Shown: piece after piece, positions 58,694-64,000 of the stretch | Layout: each line of letters starts with the position of its first letter | How positions within the stretch are numbered: position 1 is the first letter of the stretch | Assembly (NCBI GenBank): GCA_964035545.1 | Contig: OZ037770.1 | Coordinates: forward strand, 15,722,642 to 15,786,641 | Source of the DNA: Bugula neritina | Taxonomy: Eukaryota; Bryozoa; Gymnolaemata; Cheilostomatida; Bugulidae | Length of the DNA stretch: 64,000 nucleotides | Direction of reading: 5' to 3' | Program-made: the position numbers and the translations under genes | The notes under the pieces: model-generated | What the model saw: only the letters and a program-made list of their open reading frames with translations | Databases searched by the model: none | Told to the model about the DNA's origin: nothing

Positions 58694-60209
58694 TTAAATA
58701 GCAGAGGAACTAAGTCTAGCTATAAAGTCTAAGATGTACATTTGTAACTTGATATCTTCAGGATCTGCAGTGACAAAGAAACCAGCTACGCCCGCCTTCT
58801 GTAGGGTGACTTGTTGGCTCCTAACCTACGCAGGAAATAAACAAACTGTTGCTAAGTAACGGCCTGACAAACTGTTGCTAAGTAACAGCCTAAATGACGC
58901 GACTGAGAGGAACTTTACTGCAAATAGCACCGCTGCAGCATGTGCTAGGATACAGCAATAGATTGCCAGTGAGTTGGATGAGGATGTAAGGGTAATATAA
59001 GAGCAGTACTGGAGAGTTAGAATTAGAGAGTTGGTTTATAGTACCCTGTAGATTCTAACTAGTAGAACACTTAGTCAAAGGCTTGTAAAGACAAAGGATA
59101 GTACCAAACACTCATTGCTTTCTTTTATACCTTCCACAACAAAGAGCCTACACATAACAGAGTATAGAGTAAAGTTGCCACTTCTACCTTCTACAACAAA
59201 GAGCATACATGTTCACCTTGGCGTCCAGCCTCTCTATGATTCTCTTATCAAAGTCACTGATTCCTTCTTTTCGCCGTTTGTCGAAAGCCTCGTATTCCTG
59301 TTTATTTTGTTGTTCAACCCTGGGCAGGTTGTGTCTGGCCGTCTTACACTGATATATTCTCTCTTTATGTTCATCCAACAGGGCCCTCTTCTCAGCTGTA
59401 AATGTGATTGTATTATTCAGTATTATACTCTCTCTACTCTGTGTTATACTCTCTCTACTCTGTATTATACTCTCTCTACTCTGTATTATACTCTCTCTAC
59501 TCTGTATTATACTCTCTCTACTCTGTATTATACTCTCTCTACTCTGTATTATACTCTCTCTACTCTGTATTATACTCTCTCTACTCTGTATTATACTCTC
59601 TCTACTCTGTATTATACTCTCTCTACTCTGTATTATACTCTCTCTACTCTGTATTATACTCTCTCTACTCTGTATTATACTCTCTCTACTCTGTATTATA
59701 CTCTCTCTACTCTGTATTATACTCTCTCACTTAGGAATGTACTCTCTACCCACTAGCATAGTCTGTAACACATTTCTTCCTGGAGTTGAACAGAGTTTCC
59801 TCTTCCAGTCTCTGTAAGTCTGACATCCCAGAAACTATTTGGAAAACTGTACCATCTAAGAGGGAGTTGGCCAGACTAACTAGCAAGTCTGATGATAGTC
59901 TCTGTTGATATTTACTAGAAATATTGACTCAAACAAATAAACATACTGACAATCTAAGAGGGAGTTAGCTAGGCTAACTAGTTGATACCTATTCTACATG
60001 CAATCACATCTTAGCATACTGATAAATGAAGAGCGTAATGTAAAAGCAGACTGCAGTTAGTTCTAGTACCTTGGGAGTTCCCTTGCTAAGGACTGCAACT
60101 CCTGAAGAAACAAATACTGCCTTCTTTGTTGCTCTTCTCTTTTATTTAATTCTTGATTGACAGTAGCTAATACACTTGGGTCAATATTAGACACTTGATA
60201 TTCCGACAT
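58694..60209 (-). CDS. DGCR6: DGCR6 / gonadal (gdl) family protein, complete, 4 exons
   Basis: Exons (minus): 60209-60070, 59914-59754, 59395-59217, 58825-58694; 612 nt, 203 aa, against about 220 in human DGCR6. Family features by exon: LFLQELQSLARELP (1); YQQRLSSDLLVSLANSLLDG followed by TVFQIVSGMSDLQ (2); HNLPRVEQQNKQEYEAFDKR and DKRIIERLDAKV (3); QVTLQKAGVAGFFVTADPED and IKLQMYILDFIARL (4). All correspond to blocks I know from vertebrate DGCR6. The protein is largely helical and probably coiled-coil. Its molecular role is poorly defined in any animal; it was named from the human 22q11 deletion region and is related to Drosophila gonadal. The start ATG follows an AG-ended tract, so the 5' UTR may be spliced. 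Intron 2 carries a 21 bp satellite also found in POM121. Confidence 0.94.
59408..59733. repeat. 21 bp minisatellite, DGCR6 intron 2
   Basis: About 15 units containing ACTCTCTCTACTCTGTATTA. This is the reverse complement of the unit in POM121 intron 11 (2736-3790). Confidence 0.97.
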
Positions 60210-62517
60210 TGTGAAAACAACTTCTGTGAGTATTCTAATAACAATCACATACCACAAGTGAGTCAATGTTTATATAGAAACTAAAATATGAAGTAATTAC
60301 ACTAATCTATGAAACTTAGATGCGCAACAAACAAAAACCGTGATAGTTGAAACATATTTTACGTATAACAACAATAAAAATGATTTCATAGCATGTTAAA
60401 TACAGTCACATAAAATAGGCTATCTAGTTTATCAGATTAACTGGCATATTCATATCACATTTGCTGCTATGCTTATACTTTGTAACTAAGCAATAGAATT
60501 TGTTAGTGTTGGAGCTTATAAATTTTTGAAGCCATATTTTACAAATGATTATGTAAATGACATGATTATGATATCTCAACAAAATTATTTCCGCTTTTCA
60601 GCTTAGTAGATTAGCCTAAAACAGTATTAAGATTAGATTTTGATTATCATTATCACTTCAAGTTTATGTATAAGTTATAATTTTATTGTTTAACAGTATC
60701 ATCATCACTATAAACCGTTATGCTCATGTAAATGTAATCAGTAATGGTTATAGTCGTGGTAATCGAATGAGTCTGCAATACTAATAAGTATTACTAATAG
60801 TAATAGTAATAATCAGACTTAGTGATGTTCTGGTGCACAATATTAATATATCAACAACACCAATACAATAGACATACTGATACTGATACTCATAAGCAGA
60901 CTTAGTAGTCAGTAATACTAATACTTGATTTTATAGTAATACTAATAGAACTACTTCTACTACTAGGCATACTAATACTAATAGTACTACTACTAGAAAC
61001 TCATATTCATAATCATAATGATAAAGTAGAAGATTTACAAAAGTGAGAAACACTTCAAGCTACATTTAGTTGATTAAAGACTTGGGGGCTGAGATAGCCG
61101 TAATCTATTTAAACCAACAATTTATTCTAAAAATTAAAGCCTAGTTAATAGCTAGTGATCGTCAACTGTTATTATAATTATTAATAATAAATTATTAGCA
61201 TTACCAACAGCTGAAGGCGACCACTAAATAAAATATTGCAAGAGCTGGGAAGTCCTAGCGTTCTGGCTTGTTAATTACATTGTTGCAGGTAAAACGTTCA
61301 CTTGACTATAAAATTATACTTATAATGCTTATCTATCAGTTAGTTTATACTATGCGACTAGAGTTTTAACATTATTCGACGGTATCCGCTTCCGAAATAC
61401 CTGTAAGTACTATTACTATTAGAAACAAGGATTAAGAATAGTTATTATAATCATCATCATTAATTGTGGAAGTTGTGGAAACTCGTATAATTTAAATATA
61501 GGTGAATAATCATTATCATAATGTGATAGTTATAATTATTACTAGTAGCAGTAATAAGTTAATAATATACATAGTAATGCATATTGATATTGAATTTGAT
61601 GTACTACGAGACTACTACTAGTACTACGTCTACCACTACTAGTACTACTAGTACTAGTCCACTACTAGTACTACTAGTACTAGTAGACAGTAGTGAAAGT
61701 AGTGTAACTCTAAGTACTACTACTACTAGTCGATCACAGTGATAGTCACAATCTTATTTGCTCTGAGTTTGACTTTGAGATTGACATAGTCATACTACAG
61801 ACTCCTAATCATAGTGATAGTCATAGTCATGCTCATAGTGCTAATACTAGTACTCATTAGACTTAATATTAGTATTACCATAAAGATATTTTCATTATAT
61901 ACTTTTAAATGTAAATGTTAAAGCTTAAAGCTAATAAGAATACTAATTGTGGACCTTCACTTACAGTCTTGTGTTCAATTTCATATTGATCAATATGATT
62001 ATAATCATAATCAAAAGCAAATAAGTTGCTGGCTATCATAGCGTTGATTATATTCATATTATTGATATTTGTTATATTCAATTAATCATTAGGCTATTTT
62101 GTTCATTTTCTTACCATCATTCAGCCATACTCATTGTAATCTTGACTGTGACGTGTGAAGACTGATCGTCTTAGCCCTAAAGCCCGTCTAGTTCTACTTC
62201 TAGCTGTAACTCTCACATATTTTAATTAATAATGAGCCAGGAGAATATTGGTTATCCTAGTAATTGTAACCTAATACTAGTTGGTCAGCTAAGATGCCCA
62301 CTTCATTGTGCTGGTGCACAGAGTGAATAGTGTTTTCTTTGTTTGCCACATGCCCTAAAAAGGCAAAGTTTTGATTCTATGATAAAGGGCTGGTGAACAG
62401 GTCTATGCAGACTGTTGTTGCAAACAATCAACTCTATGTGTTTTGCTGTCTAGGGTGGAGAAATAATATTTGACGGTGTTTCAGGCATCAACTGTGGTGA
62501 GAGTTTGAGTAGCGGTG
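60210..62517. other. Intergenic region between divergent DGCR6 and the gene at 62518
   Basis: AT-rich, no supported exon. It has degenerate ATAG/TACTAAT-rich simple sequence (60770-61020, 61600-61860), including a CTAGTACTA-type tract at about 61610-61735. The 300 bases before 62518 are less AT-rich, and GTGATGGCGGC at the start codon resembles a YY1-type core-promoter element. Confidence 0.4.
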
Positions 62518-62768
62518 ATGGCGGCAGTTGGCCGTAGTCAGCGTGGTGGACAGGTCGTTGTTAGAGCCTCGGAGAATAGCGCTATTGACCCGGAAGCCCG
62601 ACCTGAAGATGGAAAAGTGGAAAATGGTTGGTTTATTTCTTGAACGCGATGTTTATCTACTGTTTTGATATTTGTAGCTATTTTGGTGATTGAGGTGACT
62701 GTTCTAAGTTACATATTTAAAAATTTTTCTAGGTTTTGGTACAAATACAAGGAGAGATGTTAAGGGAG
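62518..62768 (+). CDS. First two exons of an unrecognised gene (continues beyond the window)
   Basis: Exon 1 is 62518-62626, from ATG in GTGATGGCGGCAG to AATG|gttggt (phase 1). Exon 2 is 62733-62768, between tttttctag and gtaggaaag. The joined product begins MAAVGRSQRGGQVVV and continues through ENSAIDPEARPEDGKVENG to FGTNTRRDVKG. It is hydrophilic and probably disordered, with no domain I recognise. Composition (GC-richer, CpG-containing) and the ATGGCGGC context are typical of a housekeeping first exon. No later exon is visible before 64000, only repeats. Exon 2 is short and less certain. Confidence 0.4.
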
Positions 62769-62949
62769 GTAGGAAAGCAATGCTCTCGCTATTTTAGTTT
62801 TTCTTCAGTAGGTCATGTGATTGTGTTGCATATACTATACTATATACAGTAGGTCATGTGATTGTGTTGTATAGACTTTGGCCAAACCTTATAAATCTGG
62901 TGATTGGGCTCGTTGTTTGTCACTAGTAATCCTTGTGAGGAATGGTTAC

Positions 62950-63190
62950 AGTGACTGTTTCACTCAGTCACTCTGACTCTCTCTTCCTCAGTAACTGTGA
63001 CACTCTCAGTCACTGTGACTCTCTCTCTCACTCAGTCACTGTGACACTCTCAGTCACTGTGACTCTCTTTCTTTGATAGACACAGAGTGACTCTCTTACT
63101 CAGTCACTGTGACTCTCTCTTCCTCAGTCACTGTGACACTCTCACTCAATCACTGTGACACTCCCAGTCACTGTGACTCTCTTACTGATA
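62950..63190. repeat. TCAGTCACTGTGACTCTCT-type repeat
   Basis: Irregular 15-20 bp copies (CACTCTCAGTCACTGTGA) downstream of the partial gene at 62518, probably in its intron. Confidence 0.85.
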
Positions 63191-63353
63191 CCCAGTGATT
63201 GAATAGCTTCTATTGTAAAGTAGCTGAGCTAGGAACTTATGCTTTAAAAGTAAAATATTAAAATTTAGAGCTAGAGTTTAATTCCTTTAAATTTATCTGC
63301 TCGAAAATAAGACTTCTGAATATCCTTGATTTGCCATGTGAACTACACAGTAC

Positions 63354-63960
63354 ATGGTACACTATACTATACTATATACTATACTATACTATACTATACT
63401 ATATAATATACTATACTATACACTATACTATACTATATACTATACTATACTATATACTATAATATATACTATACTATACTATATACTATACTATATACTA
63501 TACTATACTATATACTATACTATACTATATACTATAATATATACTATATTATACTATATACTATAATATATACTATACTATATACTATACTATACTATAC
63601 TATATACTATACTATATACTATAATATATACTATACTATACTATATACTATACTATACTATATACTATACTATATACTATAATATATACTATACTATATA
63701 CTATACTATACTATACTATATACTATACTATACACTATATACTATACTATACTATATACTATACTATACTATACTATATACTATACTATACTATACACTA
63801 TACTATACTATATACTATACTATACACTATATACTATACTATACACTATATACTATACTATACTATACACTATACTATACTATATACTATACTATACACT
63901 ATATACTATACTATATGCTATACTATACACTATATACTATACTATACACTATACTATACT
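63354..63960. repeat. TATACTATAC microsatellite at right edge
   Basis: About 600 bases of mixed 5 bp and 7 bp periods (ACTAT, ATATACT, with ACACTAT variants). It would form many alternative AT-rich hairpins. Confidence 0.95.
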
Positions 63961-64000
63961 TAGTTGTACACTATAACCAGTGTATAACTAAATAATACAC

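Noticed and set aside
1-64000. Transposons, tRNA or rRNA genes
   Set aside because: I looked for transposase or reverse-transcriptase motifs and obvious tRNA-like folds and saw none. Short or decayed elements could have been missed by eye.

Overview
The window is nuclear DNA from an animal. The genes have many GT-AG introns, the intergenic DNA is AT-rich, and products include metazoan-type NCAPD2, a POM121-like nucleoporin, cyclophilin H, a DGCR6/gdl-family protein and single-pass receptors with SUEL-type lectin domains. I read it as a non-vertebrate animal and cannot name the phylum. Exons were assembled by eye from splice sites, intron phase and remembered family features. Reading frames close exactly in every complete gene (NCAPD2 1446 aa, lectin receptors 447 and 387 aa, PPIH 176 aa, DGCR6 203 aa).

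Layout: (1) 44-11894, minus: POM121-like FG nucleoporin, 16 exons, running off the left edge. Its 3.5 kb intron 10 holds two intronless RING-finger ORFs on the same strand (5722-6591 and 4171-5097). (2) 11895-14488: AT-rich intergenic DNA, a probable divergent promoter. (3) 14489-42543, plus: complete NCAPD2 in 25 exons; almost every intron is a tandem repeat array and one intron is an 11.6 kb satellite. (4) 43791-46207 and 51291-55279, plus: two paralogous receptors (signal peptide, SUEL-like lectin domain, Ser/Thr linker, membrane span, Tyr-containing tail), separated by repeat-rich DNA. (5) 55840-58252, minus: PPIH. (6) 58694-60209, minus: DGCR6 homologue. (7) 60210-62517: AT-rich intergenic. 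(8) from 62518, plus: the first two exons of an unrecognised gene, followed by a TA/CTA-rich repeat reaching the right edge.

The unusual feature is the introns. Dozens of independent minisatellites fill them, and in several cases the repeated unit is a copy of that intron's own splice junction: exon end plus 5' splice site, or 3' splice site plus exon start. The clearest case is NCAPD2 intron 15, about 80 copies of a 47/51 bp unit that carries the last 34-35 exon bases and the donor, so that each unit boundary looks like a joined 3' and 5' splice site (AG|GT). Many arrays share a short AGAGTA core, and one 21 bp unit recurs in inverted orientation 56 kb away.

The genes do not form a pathway. 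NCAPD2 (mitotic chromosome condensation), POM121 (nuclear pore), PPIH (spliceosomal U4/U6.U5 tri-snRNP) and DGCR6 look like housekeeping genes. The receptors probably act at the cell surface.
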